Shown: one piece after another, positions 33,738 to 45,179 of the stretch
Layout: each line of letters starts with the position of its first letter
Position numbering within the stretch: position 1 is the first letter of the stretch
Origin: Chlorella sorokiniana
Lineage: Eukaryota > Chlorophyta > Trebouxiophyceae > Chlorellales > Chlorellaceae
Assembly (NCBI GenBank): GCA_025917655.1
Contig: CP084608.1
Location: 1,116,001 to 1,180,000, forward strand
DNA length: 64,000 nt
Direction of reading: 5' to 3'
The notes under the pieces: model-generated
The model's database searches: none
Told to the model about the DNA's origin: nothing
What the model saw: the letters and a program-made list of their open reading frames with translations, nothing else
Position numbers and translations under genes: made by a program

Positions 33738-34797
33738 CTAAGGCTGCTGCGTGCGCGGGAACCAGGCGGGCAGGTTGAACAGCCTGCCGTTGATGCGAGC
33801 GTTGGTGCGTGACTTGCCGCCGTCGACCTCGTTTGCTGCCGCAGTGGCAGAGCCGGTGAAGCTGCCTCCGCCTCCTGGCAGCGCGACGGCGTTGGTCTGC
33901 GGGATCGCCGGTGCAGGATGCAGGCAGCTTGTCAGCCCCCGTTGCACTCACAAGATCCAAGGGCACTCCTTCTATTGCCCACCCGCCCACCTGCACTTGG
34001 CTGGTGGCTGCGGCAGCGGTGCCACCCCTCTGGACGGAGAACGCATCGGCACCCGCGCTGGCAATGGATGCAGTGCCCTCATTCTCAGCGGTGTCCACCC
34101 CTGAGACCTTGGTCTGTGGGATGGGACATGCAGGCGAGGGCAAGCGCGTCACCACAAGGTGTCACAAGCGTTCCCCAAATGTGTGCGTTCTGAGCTGTTG
34201 CATTGCCGTGGCAGGTGACCCCTCCGCCAGCTGGCTCACCCCAGCAGCAGACAGCTTGCTCCCGGACGCATACGCTCCAGCTCCGGCGTTGCCAGCGCCT
34301 ACACCTGTGCTGACCTGCAGGGCACAGAGTGGGTTGGCCAATACAATTCACGGGCAGTGTTCAGCACCCCTAGCCTTCAACTCACCTGTACCACGGGCGT
34401 GCTGCAGTCGCCCGTGAGGCAGCGCGCCCATTCACTGCCAGCGCGCCAGCGGTCGCCACGCCAACGCTCCGCTTGGCGGCGCCGTTCTCGTCAACCGAAG
34501 TTTGCCTGCTCGTCTGGATCTGTACCTTGCCAGCCCATGCGTTGCCCTGGGAGGCGCCAATCTGCTCGACACCGAGGGTGCGAGGGGCGGGTTGGACGCC
34601 ATGCAGCAAAAGGGCGGGAAGCCTGCCCGTCAACCTCTGGACCTTCCCTTCTGCCAGAACCTCTCTGCCACGGCCAGCTCAAGTTTTCAGCCTACCGTCA
34701 GAGTGCCGCGCAGCTTCCTCCCAGCAGGTGAGGCTCCTTGGGCGGTGCAGGCAGCCAGGAGTGCCAGGCAGAGGGGGAGAGCCAACCTAGCACTCAT
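33738..34797 (-). CDS. Secreted Ala/Gly/Ser-rich repeat protein of unknown function
   Basis: Family not recognised. ATG 34797 opens a classic signal peptide (MSARLALPLCLALLAACTAQ, then GASPAGRKLRG); exon 1 ends at 34696. Later exons encode weakly repeated Gly/Ala/Ser blocks, each with a QT-start and an Ala-rich core: IQTSRQTSVDENGAA, VSTGVGAGNAGAGAYASGS, QTKVSGVDTAENEGTASIAS and QTNAVALPGGGGSFTGSAT. The protein ends NGRLFNLPAWFPRTQQP with TAG at 33738-33740. The layout suggests an extracellular or cell-wall protein. It is transcribed in the same direction as the neighbouring metalloprotease gene, about 375 bases downstream of it. Confidence 0.6.
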
Positions 34798-35172
34798 TGT
34801 GTGTTGTTCTGCTGTACTGGGGGTGCGGTAACCTTGCAGCTTTTGTGAGTAAACTGAGAGAGAGAGGCTGTCGCGAGGAAAGTTAAGAACTGAGGAAAGC
34901 GCCAGCGCATGAGATCTCTCTCTCTGGAGCCTCACAAATGCAAGGTTGCCGACAAGGTTGTTTCCCGTCAAACACGCTCTCTTGTCTGCTTATTCAATTC
35001 AAGCAACCTTGCAGACTTTGACCCGGCGCGATTGGAACTTCCGATGGCTCCATGCTGTGCATGCTCTGCACTGAAGGGCGCCAGACCTGAAGCAACCTTG
35101 CCAGGGACTGCTCCCTGGTGTTCTTTTCCACATGTAAATTTTGCTTACAGTAGCAGGATCAGCACTTGACGC
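34798..35172. other. Spacer between the metalloprotease gene and the secreted protein gene
   Basis: About 375 bases carrying the protease 3' end signal and the promoter of the secreted protein gene. No gene was seen. Confidence 0.5.
35145..35149 (-). promoter_or_regulatory. TGTAA polyadenylation signal of the metalloprotease gene
   Basis: TTACA on + gives TGTAA on minus, only 24 bases past the stop codon at 35173. This implies a very short 3' UTR. Confidence 0.5.
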
Positions 35173-38100
35173 TCATAAAACTGTCTCGGGGGACACGGTT
35201 GCCGTTCCAGACAGCAACTGGCTCTCGCGCTTTCGCCGCCCCCGCCGGCACCAGGTCACCAGGCCAACCACGGCGGCGACCGCCACCACGCCTCCGCCAG
35301 CCGCGCCAGCAAGCATGGGCAGCGGCAAGCCACCGCCCTTGCCTCCGCCTTGCTGCGGCAGGCTGCCGCTGTCGCCACCGCTTGCTGTGCTGGTGCAAGG
35401 CGCCGCCAGGAGTGCCTGGCCATACGACAGCTCGCTGCTCTCGTACCGCTTGTACCGCACGCTCAGCTGCTGCTGCATGCTGCCAGCGCCGACGCTGCTG
35501 ACCAGGGCGGTTGGGGTGATGTCGGCCCGGGCAAACCGGCCATCCGGCGCCAGCAGCAGCACGCTGTACCTGGGCTGGCAGTCGGCGGTTGAGCAGGGCA
35601 GGGGCGGGTCGGCGGCGCTGGCACGCAGGGGCCGCAGCGCGGGCAGCGCCACGGCAGGCGTGGCCCAGCCCAGGGCGGCGCCTCCTGCCTCGCTGGCGGC
35701 CGCCGCCAGCTCCTCGCCGCCCTGCACCAGCAGCGTGCGGTTCATGCCGTCCTTCCACACCACGCTGCTGAGCTGCTGCCCCGCTTGCAGGCGCAGGCGC
35801 AGCGTGGGAGCCAGGCCTGCGCCGCAGCTGCCGCCGCCGCCGCCGCCCCCTGGCCCCGGCGCCAGCTGCCCGGCGGAGGAGGGCGCCGGCTGCATGCGCA
35901 GCCGACGCCGCGCGGCGGCCGCGCCAGCCGCAGGCTCTTCCGGCGCCGCCTCCACACTAAAGTCCAGGCTGCCGTGAGGTGGCGGCGCCGCGGTGGTGAT
36001 CACCAGCTGCGCGCACTCCAGCCCCTCAAACCCAGAGTAGTCGCCGTGCTGGAAGGCCTCCTGCCCCGGCCACTCGCCGCGGAAGCCGTGGAAGGCGGCG
36101 GCGGAGTGGTTGTACAGCGGCAGGCCCGGGGCCCCGGGGCACCCCCCACAGCCTCGAATGACAGCAGCAGCCCGCTGGCGGCGTCGTGCCACGCGGTGCC
36201 CTCCTTCATCAGCGCAAAGGCGCTCTGCCTGCGGCGGGGGCGGCACGCAGGGTGCCGGCGTCGGCGGCACGCCGGTGCGAGGGCCGGGCAGGCGCCAGCT
36301 GGCTGGGTCGAATTTGCTTTTTTATTAGCCAAAACAGGGCTGGCCCAGGTGCAGGTGCGAGTGGCGCGTTGGGATGGCTGGCCCGCTGGCCCACCTTGGG
36401 AAAGCGCCCTGCGTGTCGGGCAGCGCGTCGGGCCAGTCCCCCGTCAGCAGGTTGAAGTCCAGCAGGCCGCGGTGGTCAGCCCACTGGCCTGGAAACAGCG
36501 AAGCGGGGCGGGCGCAGGGCGGGAACAGAATGCGTGTCACCGTGTGCTCCAAGCACAGCTGCTGCTAGGACGGCAGGGTGACTTCGGTGGAGGCAAGGCC
36601 GGCGTGTTGGGAAACCTGAACGGGCTCAGGGGCCGGGCCTGGGGGCCCAGGCCAAGGCAGCACTCACCGGTGGCCGCGTCCCTGCGCACCACCTCCACCG
36701 ACAGGCCCCGCACGTTGTGCCTGCTGCCCTGGGGAGCCCACTGGGCACCCGCCACGCCCACGTCCTGCGGGGATGCAGCGAGTTTGGTGAAGAAGGGGGC
36801 CAATACGATGCCTGGCTGGACTGCCAGCCGCCTGAGATGAGGGCAGTCAGGGAGCCTGCCACAAACTCTGCCCTCCGCCCCCTCCGCCCCCGGCCCGTGT
36901 AAAACGCACAACCGCGTGAGCCCCCTGGGCGCTTCACAGCGGCCAGCTGCGCCGCCCACCTCCCAGTGCGGCGCCGAGCGGAAGCCGATGACCAGCACCT
37001 CGCCCGCGCTGCGCCGCAAGCTCAGCGCCATCAGCCTGCCGCGCGACTCGGGCGGTCAAAGGGCCACAGCGCGATGCGGCGGGTGGCGGGGGCCGCGAGG
37101 TCGGCGGCGGTCAGCACGGCGCGCTCGCCGCCGCGCAGCCAGCCCGCAGACAGGCGGTTGAACAGGCCGTAATCGCCTTTGCAGCAGGCCATGATGTCTG
37201 TCTGGTCGCTGCGGGGGCAGGGAGGGAAAACGTCAGTGCAATCGCCAGCGGTGTGCAAGAGCCGGCGGCGGGCGCTGCACAGCAGGTTGATAGTGGGGTG
37301 TGCAAACGCGAAGCATTGCCAACAGAAGCGAGGCATCCCCGGCCCCACCTGTATCCGTTGGTGGTGGTCTGGCCGGGGCCCAGGGGGTCGGTGGGCGCCG
37401 CGGTACCGCCGCCCTCCAGCCGGTACATGTTGGCGTGGCGGAAGCCCAGGCGGTGCCCTGGACAAGGCAAACCAGCAGGAGGGGAGGGGAGTGGACAAAG
37501 GAGGAGCGGTAGGGGCAGAGCAAAGCCACTTGGCCGGTGTGCAGTCAGCCGCGGATTGGACATGCTGCATGCATGCGCTGCGCTGCCCGGCTGCCCCCCT
37601 CACCCGTCTCGTGCACGGCGTAGTAGTAGGAGGGCACGCACTGCGTCACCACCGCCCCCTGCGATTGGAAAGCGGCGCAGCAGCGGCAGGCGGCAGCGTG
37701 AGCGGCCAAGTCTCCCCCGGAGCGGGGCCAGCAGCAGCCACAGCATCAGCATCAGCATCAGCATCAGCATCAGCAGCAGCAGCAGCAGCAGCAGCCCACA
37801 GGGCCTCACCCCGAGCTGCGCCCGCCGCTCCAGGCGCGGAAGGGCGGCACGCGGTGCTGCGCCAGCGGGGCCAGCACCAAGTACATCCAGGGTGCCACCC
37901 CGGCAGCAGCCAGCGCCTGAACCGGGGAGGGCGGAGGCAGCAGGGCCGTGAGGGCAGCGGTGGGCGGGGGGCGGAGGGAGCGGGGACGGCGGTGTGGACG
38001 GCGGCCTGGCTGCTGCTGCTGCCAGCGGGGTACAGCCCCGGATTACGGGCCTCACGTTTCTGGCCGGGGTCTCGTAGTACTGAAAGTTGTCCGGGGCCGG

Positions 38101-40355
38101 GGAATCGTACGGGATGTACTGCTCCGGCAGCACCGCCACATCAGCGCTGAGCGCCAGCTGGCCGTAGGAGGCGGCGGCCAGCGCCTGCGCGTACGCGTCC
38201 CACAGCCCCGTCTGCCGCATCAGCTGCAGCGTGCCCTGGCGCGTGCACGCCGCGGAGCACACGCCGCCAACGGCGCCCGGGAGGGCAGGGTGTGGGGGAG
38301 GAGGCCTGCCAGCCGCTCCAGTGCGACTGGCACGCTACCTGGTCGGTGCTGTTGGCCCAGGAGAAGCCGGCGGGCACAATGGCCAGGCGCTTGCCGCGGC
38401 CACGGCTGGCAGAGGCCAGAGCATCGGTCGTGCCCAGCAGCACAAGAGAGCCTGCACCCATTTTGGGGGGGCAGGCAGGGCGGTGGGTGCAGCAGCCGGC
38501 CCGCACTGCCAAGAACAGGCCAGCAAGCGGCAGCGTTGCGCTCAACCAAGCAGCTTCTCAACAGGCAGCTTGCCAGCCCACGCACCTGCGCCCGCCAGAC
38601 GGCTGTCGAGGCAGGTGGCGAGTGCCAGGGGGTGGCCCCCACCGGCGGCGCCAGCATGGCGAAGTCGAAGAGGCGCTCCGCCTCCAGGTCCTGTTCGCTC
38701 CAGTTCGCCTCCGACCAGCCCAGCGCAGCGGCCTGCTGCCGAGCGGTGGCATCCCGGTACCACGTGTCGCTGATGGGGCGGCCCAGCTGGGCGGCCACCG
38801 GCACCGGGCTGTGGCGGCAGCAGCGCGCGCGCGGCCGGCGTCGCCCTGCTTGCGCACCAGCAGGGCGTGGTCGTGCGTGAGCACGGTGCCGCGCATGTCG
38901 GTGACCTGCCAGGGCGGCGGGCAGGAGTGCAGGCAGCACGGTGATTGCTGGCTGGAAGGGGCCCTGGCCTGCGGGGGCGCAGCAGTGCAGCGGCCCCTCA
39001 GCGCTCCTCCCCTGCTGGGAGCCAGGCGCCGCCCTCACCTCGACGCGCACAACGTAGCGGCCAGGCTTGGGGTAGGTGGCGTTGACGGCCAGCACTGGCG
39101 CCAGCTCGGATGCCGCCATCCCCACAGTCCAGTCGCCGCACTCGGCAGCCATGCAGACGGGGGGTGAGGCCGTACAGCGTCAGGCGCATCCTGCGCGAGA
39201 GCCATTGACGGAAAGAACACTGAGCGGCTTTCCGGCTCGCAGTGCAGCAGATTTTGACATCAAAGCCGTGGCTCGGAAGCGCTCACCTGAGCGGGGTCCC
39301 GGCTGCTGCTGGGGAGGCCGACACTCTGAGCTGCACCGGCTCCTCTACTACGCCGTTGCCGCCCGGCTGCTGCTGCACATCCACGGATGCCAGCGGCTGA
39401 GGGCTTGCCTGGCTGGCTGCCTCCAGGTCCTGCTGCAGCGCCGCCAGCGACTGCCCCGCGCGGGTGCGGTTGCAAGCCACCAGGCTGTCCAGCGCGAAGA
39501 CGGCGGCAACGTCGGCCCTGACTGAGCGGCTGGCGTCGCTGCGGGAGCCCAGCACCAGGGCGGCAGAGCCCAGGAGGGAGCCCCCGCCGTCGCTGCCAAG
39601 CTGCGCGAGCAGCATGGCGCCGCCGCTGCCCAGCGGCGACAGCTGTGCGCCGTTGATGCAGACGTTGAAGCCGCCGTGCTCAGCGTCTTGCGTGAGCAGC
39701 AGAGCGAGCGGGCGGGTGGCGTTCGCGGCGGCCGCCGCCCCGGCGGCAGCTGGAAGCTGGCGGAGCCGCTGCCGGCGCTGGAGAGCACCAGGCGCTGCGT
39801 GCCGCAGTCAATGGCGGCGTCCACCTGAGGCCCCGCACCGCTGCCGCCGCCGCCAAAGCCAGCCAGGATGCCTCTCTTGCCCCCGGCACAGTCGACAGAC
39901 GACAGCAGGAAGAGCAGCGATGTGCGTGGGCCAGCAGAGGGCAGGGAGAAGGAGGGGAACGCTGCCCTCAGCACCTCCAGGTCAGAACAGACCTGCACGG
40001 CACGAGCAGTGCAGCTCAGCGCAGCACGGCGGCCGACCAGCCAGCGCACGCTGTGCAGCCTTGAACTTCCCTCACAAGCAGCCATGCCGACCCGCCGTAC
40101 CTTGCTGCTGTCGTCGAAATCGTTTGGGAAGATTCTCAGGGTCTGCCCGGGCGCCAGCAATGCAGCCACGCGGCTGCTGCCTGCAAAGGTGTCGCCAGTT
40201 GATCCTGCGGGCGGGCTGCCTGGCTGCGGCTGGAAACCGGGAGGCGCCGCTGCCTCTGCCACCATGGAGGCATCAGGTGAGCCTGTGGGTAACCCCCAGC
40301 ACAGTCTGCCTGCCACAGCCAGCCAGAGTAAGAGGTGCATGGCTGCCACGCGCAT
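35173..40355 (-). CDS. Membrane-anchored gametolysin-like zinc metalloprotease (peptidase M11 type)
   Basis: M11 proteases of volvocine algae digest the cell wall (gametolysin) or the extracellular matrix. ATG 40355 gives a signal peptide (MRVAAMHLLLWLAVAGRLCW). A long N-terminal region follows (LAPGQTLRIFPNDFDDSSKV, YPKPGRYVVRVEV, EQYIPYDSPAPDNFQYYE). Exons joining 37604 to 37457 produce HETGHRLGFRHAN, a complete HExxHxxGxxH zinc site. Downstream are DQTDIMACCKGDYGLFNRLS, ATRRIALWPFDRP and HNVRGLSVEVVRRDAATG. The C-terminus has a clear membrane helix (GGVVAVAAVVGLVTW) followed by a basic cytosolic tail (CRRGRRKRE). The stop is TGA at 35173-35175. More than ten introns are present. The membrane anchor differs from secreted gametolysin. 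Family is inferred from the zinc motif and lineage; the anchor is seen directly. Confidence 0.78.
37738..37797. repeat. CAGCAT / CAG compound microsatellite in a protease intron
   Basis: About five CAGCAT hexamers followed by about seven CAG units. It lies in the intron two exons upstream (in protein order) of the zinc-site exon junction. Read on minus it would give Leu/Met runs, but splicing of the flanking exons places it in an intron. Confidence 0.8.
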
Positions 40356-40665
40356 GTGCAGAGGGTGCAGGCTGGCCCTTGTGAGGTGCGGCGGCAGGGC
40401 GGCGGGCACAGGCGCCCCTCCTACGTCTGTGCCACCCGACAGGCCGACGGCGAGTGCTAGGGTAAGAAGGATGAATGAGTGTGCGGGTAGTATAACAACG
40501 AAGCACTGCGGATCGCCACGTGCGATGCATTGTTCGAGGCAGTGGCGAGGCAGTAGCGAGGCAGCAGCGAGCGGGCTCGAAGCACACCAAAGAATCGCTC
40601 TGGAAAGAGCGATGGTATTGACTGAGTAGAACGGGACGCGGAGGGGGCGCGCTCACAGTGGCGGG
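40356..40665. other. Promoter region of the metalloprotease gene and 3' UTR of the next gene
   Basis: About 310 bases. A short direct repeat (gaggcagtggcgaggcagta, around 40,540-40,560) is the only visible structure. Confidence 0.4.
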
Positions 40666-43600
40666 TCACCAAGGAAGGCGGGCGGCGGCGGCGGCACAAT
40701 CGCGATCGGCTTGCTGTGCAGCGAGCAGGCCTTCCCAGCCCTGGCCGAACGCGCTGCCAAACCGGTTGGGCGTATCCAGGTCTCGATCCAGCTTTTCATC
40801 ATAGTAGGCCAACATGGACCAAATCTGCAGGCGGGAACCTTGCATGAGCGGCTTGGAACAGGCAGCAGCGCTTCCGCTAGCTGTTTTGAGGGCCAGGCCC
40901 CCGCATGCACCACAAGCCGCTTGCTGTTCTATCCCTTCAGCAAAGCAAAACTGGCCGGGCCGCGTTGCGCACCTGCTTGCACTGCTTGTGGTTCAGGTGC
41001 TTCTCAAAGAACTTCATGCGCTGCTGGGTGCGGAGGTCGGTCTTGCGCTTGCACACCCAGTCCAGCATGTCGGCTGGCACCGGCTGCAGGGGGAGGAAGT
41101 GGTTGGCAAGGGAAGCAGCTCAGGCTGAACAGGCATGTGAAACGATGGAGGCCAAGCAAGCGGCACAGCGGGCCGTCGGCAGCTCGCGCCTGGAAGAGGC
41201 ACAGGGGCGCCACCCGCACGTGGTAGTCGAAGCCGCGCACAGGGAAGTCGCGGTCCAGCTGAAAACCCCACTCTAGAACCTGCAGCGCGCTTGTGGGGGT
41301 GGGTTCAGGTGGCTGGCAGGTAGGGCCAGGCAAGGCTGGCTGTGGGTTTGAGTGGAGCAGCCAATGTCGGGCGTGACCCGGGTGGCTGCGAAGCCGACTG
41401 CTCGCCCCACCCACCCACCTTGAAGCAGCCGTACACGGCTCTCTCATCCACGCTGTGCATCAGCGCCAGCATGCCCGCCTCCAGCCGATCCACATCCAGG
41501 GAGCTGCGGCAGTGAGGGAGCCACAGGAGGGCATGGTGGGGCCGCCGCCGCATCACGAGCGCGCAGCGGGCACGCATGCGCTGCAGGGTGTTGGGGAGAC
41601 CCTGTGGCCGTGACATGGGTTCTGCACACGCCTCAGCGGTCCCGCTCCCGGCCCCCTGGGCCTCAGCTTTGCTGGGGCAGCGCACCTGTTGCTCACGAAA
41701 ACGCCGCGCTCCATGGAGGCGCTCAGCGTCTCGCGCTTGGAAATGAAAATTTGGCCGTGGAGGATGCCCTGAGGCAGCTGCTGGCGCTGCACCAGTGCAC
41801 GCGGTAGCGGCGTGGGTAGCAGCTTGCGCCACGAACCGCCCGCCGCCGCCGCCAGCCGCTGCCGCAAGGCGCTCAGATGCGGTTCCGCTCCTGCCTTCAA
41901 GCCCGCAGCAGGACGGGGCAGGGAGGGGCTGTGGACCATTGCACCTCTAGGCCCCGTCGGCTGCAGGCAGGAGGGCGGCGGAAACGAGGGTGGCACAACA
42001 CTTGCAGGCACATCAAACAAGCTGACAGGCTCCAACGCAACCAACCATGCCACCATTCATGTTCACCTGACCAGCGTGCTGCTGCAATGGAGCAGGAGGG
42101 CGTCGCTGAACGAGTCGCGAGGCGCGAGCCGATCGCCTACGCCTTGAAGCCCAGCCTTCAGCGGAGGCGCCGATGGCGCCCGCTGCGGCTGCGCTGGGGC
42201 AGGCACACGGCCGCCCCCTCGCCCCGTCGTTGCTTCTCCAGGTGATCGACAGGGCGTCAGCTGCCTCGCGTGCACGCTTGGCAGAGGCGATGCCGGCCCC
42301 GCGCTGTGGCCGCCACAGCGTCAGGGGCGGGGGCAGAGCTGTCCGTCGTGGTCTTGGGGATGCGAAAGGAGCCGCCCTTTGCTTTCTGTGCAGGCTCTGC
42401 TGTTGCCTGTGCCGCTGCCGCGTTGGCCGCCTCAACACCAACGGTGCGCTTGGGAATGACGAAAGGCTTGGGGGCAACGGCGCTGCCGCCCGCGGCATGC
42501 CTGGGTCCCTGCTGCCCCAGCCGCACCGGCTCCTGCTGCTGGGCAGCCAGCCGCTTGCGCTGCCCCGCAGGCGGGGCCTCCTTGCTCGCACCGTCCCACT
42601 GAACCACGCCGCTTCTGCCAGCATCCCTGCCACGCTTCTGTTCCCCCGCCTCGCTTGGATGCCCAGCAGGGCGCTGCTTGCGCTGGCCAGTGTCCGGCTT
42701 TCCAGGCGGCTCTGGCTGCCGTCGCTCGTGCCCTGGGCTGGCAGAGCCGCCGGCTGCTTTGGGCTTCCCCTTGCCGGGCGGGCTCCTCGACACCGGCTTG
42801 CTGACAGCAATGGGAGGGTTGTTGGCGTCAGAGGGGGTGGCCACAGCCCTTTGGCACGCTGGGGGCCCCGGCTGCTCGGCGGCGGCAGGACCGGGGGCTG
42901 GCGCAGCTTCAGCCTCGACCTGGGCACGCTCCAGACAAGACGTGCCCCGATGCGGTGAGGGAGGCGCGGCGGTCATAGGCGCCTCGGATTGCTGCTGCGT
43001 GGAGGCGCTGAGGGGAACAGCTTCCTCACGGCCCGCTTGCTGCCACTCCTCCTCAACCGGCACGTGCTGAGGTGATGCCCGCTGCTCCTGCTGCTCCGCC
43101 TGCAGCTTCTTCTGCTCTTCGCTGCCAGGCCGCCGAGGCTGCCCCGCTGCCTCCAGCCCGCCGTCAACCGCTTGCTGCTCCTGCTGCTGCAACCGTGCTG
43201 CGCCGGTGGGCTCTTGCATCTGCCCTGCCTCCACTGTGCTCCCCTGCTGTGCCTGCTGTGCCTGTAGCAGGTGCACTGCACCGCCGTGCAGTTGAGCCTG
43301 CTCCACCTTGTGGGCCTCGCCTGCCTGCGCCTGCTGCTCCTGCTGCTGCAGCAGGCCCCCTCTGCCTGCACGCTGCGCTCCTCGCTGCCCTGCTGCGACT
43401 GCCGCTGCTGCTGGTGGTGAGCCGGGAGGCGCTGGTCACTGCCTGCTGCCACCACCGTGACTTCGATGCGTCACCTGAGGCCATCCTGGTGGGCCGTCCG
43501 CCGCTGCTGCCGCCTCTGCTGCCAGAGGACGCGGCAGAGCGCAGTGCGCCAGCCGTCTGATGCACCTGCGCCTGCACCTGCACCTGAGCCGCAGCCGCAG

Positions 43601-45179
43601 CCTGCTCCTGCTGCAGCGACGCAGCCTCGCCTGTCGCGCCGTCCGTTCCCGCGCCAACGCCATTCTGAAAAGGCGGTGGTGCCGCCACTGCAGCAAAGGC
43701 GGCGGCCAGCTCCCTGCCGCCTGCGCTGCCCTGAGGCGGAGCCGCCGCTTCACCTGGCAGGGAGCCTGCAGGCTCACCGACTCCATCTGGCGCTGCCGCA
43801 GACGCTGCATTGCGGTTTGGATCCGGCACAAACCGGCCCGTGCCCTCCTCCTTGACATACACGCAGTGCTGCACCACCTTGATCAGCTGCAGAGTGATGC
43901 AGGGTGGGGCCACAGCAGAGTTAGCCAACCCACCGGAGCATGATGTGATGGCAGAAGGCGTCTCCACTGGTGATGGCATGGGTGCCAGGCAGGGTCACGC
44001 TGGCACAGGCAGCACATGCTGAGAGCCAAAATCTCATCAGGACTGGACCCGCCTCCGCCTTCCCAGTGCTTACCGTGCTTCGCTTCCTCCCTGACACCTC
44101 AAACTCTTCCGGCAGTATCCACACAGCTGCAGCACAGCAGGGGTGCGGGCGCAGAGTGGGACCCAGCAGCCTGCCCCTACCAGAATGGCAACAGCAGCTG
44201 TTGGTGCTCTGCGACAGACGCATGCAGCACCCAAGTGCACCGCGCAAGCTGCGTGCCTGCGCCGCCTGCGAACTGGATGCGCAGCAGCAGCAGATCTCCA
44301 TCCGTCCAAGTCTCTGAACCAAGTGGGGGAAACAGCCAGGCAGCAGCAGGTGGCTGCGCGCCCCAGGACCCAGCAAGCCTGCAAGCGCGCACTGCAGCGC
44401 CGCCACCACATGCGGTTTACCGCTGGAAAGAGGGAGCACCTGAGCCCAGCCAGCCCACCCGTAATGCTTGCATCCACATAGCTGCCCTGCCCCTCCACCT
44501 CTCGCCACACGCTGGCATGCATGTGGAGCAGGCTCCGGGCCAGGCGGCCGCATGAAGCATCCTTCCAGTGGGGGTGTGGCTGTCATTGCCGGGCGCAGGC
44601 TTGTCGGCACCGCCCGCTGCGCCTTCAGGCTTGCCTCTAGCACTGGGCGGCTTGGGAGACAGCGGCTGCGCGCTGCTTTCTGGGCTGGCGCCGTTGCTGC
44701 TGGCCTTGTGGGGCGTGGGCGTGGATGCGGCGGCCTGCCCCGCCTGCCTCGGCTTCTTGCCCTGCGGGAGGGCCGCCTCCCGGTGCTGGCCAGCCAGAAA
44801 GTATCGCTTCCACGTTTTTGCCGCGTGAAGTGCCCCTCCTTTTCTCCCCGGTACAGCTCGCTGCTAACCTGCACGGAACGGGGATGCCACCCACACTTGG
44901 CCAGGCAAAAGGGCAGGGAGGGTTGACGAGCGCCCTCAGGCAGGGCACCCTTCTCACCTGCCCCGATGGGTTCTTGCGCTCCTTGAGGCTGGGGCACAGT
45001 GTGAGCAACGGGCCGTCGCTGGCCAGTATCTGCTGCATTGTGGCGCCCTGTGGGAAGCGAGTCGAAAGCACCTCCCACAGACGGAACTTGAGGGTGGGCT
45101 TGTTGGACTTCAAAGTCTGGGCAAATGGGTTGGCAGACATGCTGGCAGCGCTGTCACCCTGGTCGCCTGAATAACTCAT
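40666..45179 (-). CDS. Large protein with N-terminal winged-helix-like domain and C-terminal DCD-like domain
   Basis: No exact family was recognised. ATG 45179 (MSYSGDQGDSAASMSANPFA) leads into LKFRLWEVLSTRFPQGATMQ, LCPSLKERKNPSGQVSSELY and HFTRQKRGSDTFWLA, which has the layout of an HARE-HTH/winged-helix domain. A middle exon reads WTDGDLLLLRIQFAGG, then LIKVVQHCVYVKEEGTGRFV, followed by a long Gln/Ala/Pro-rich region. The C-terminal exons GQIFISKRETLSASMERGVF, DERAVYGCFKVLEWGFQ, FPVRGFDYHVRVAPLCLF and DWVCKRKTDLRTQQRMKFF resemble a plant DCD (development and cell death) domain: GxIF start, loop, YGxF, FPxxxxVRV. The stop is TGA 40666-40668 after DCAAAAARLPW. Treating this as one gene rather than two is an inference from continuous strand and absence of a stop/start pair. 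Confidence 0.5.
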
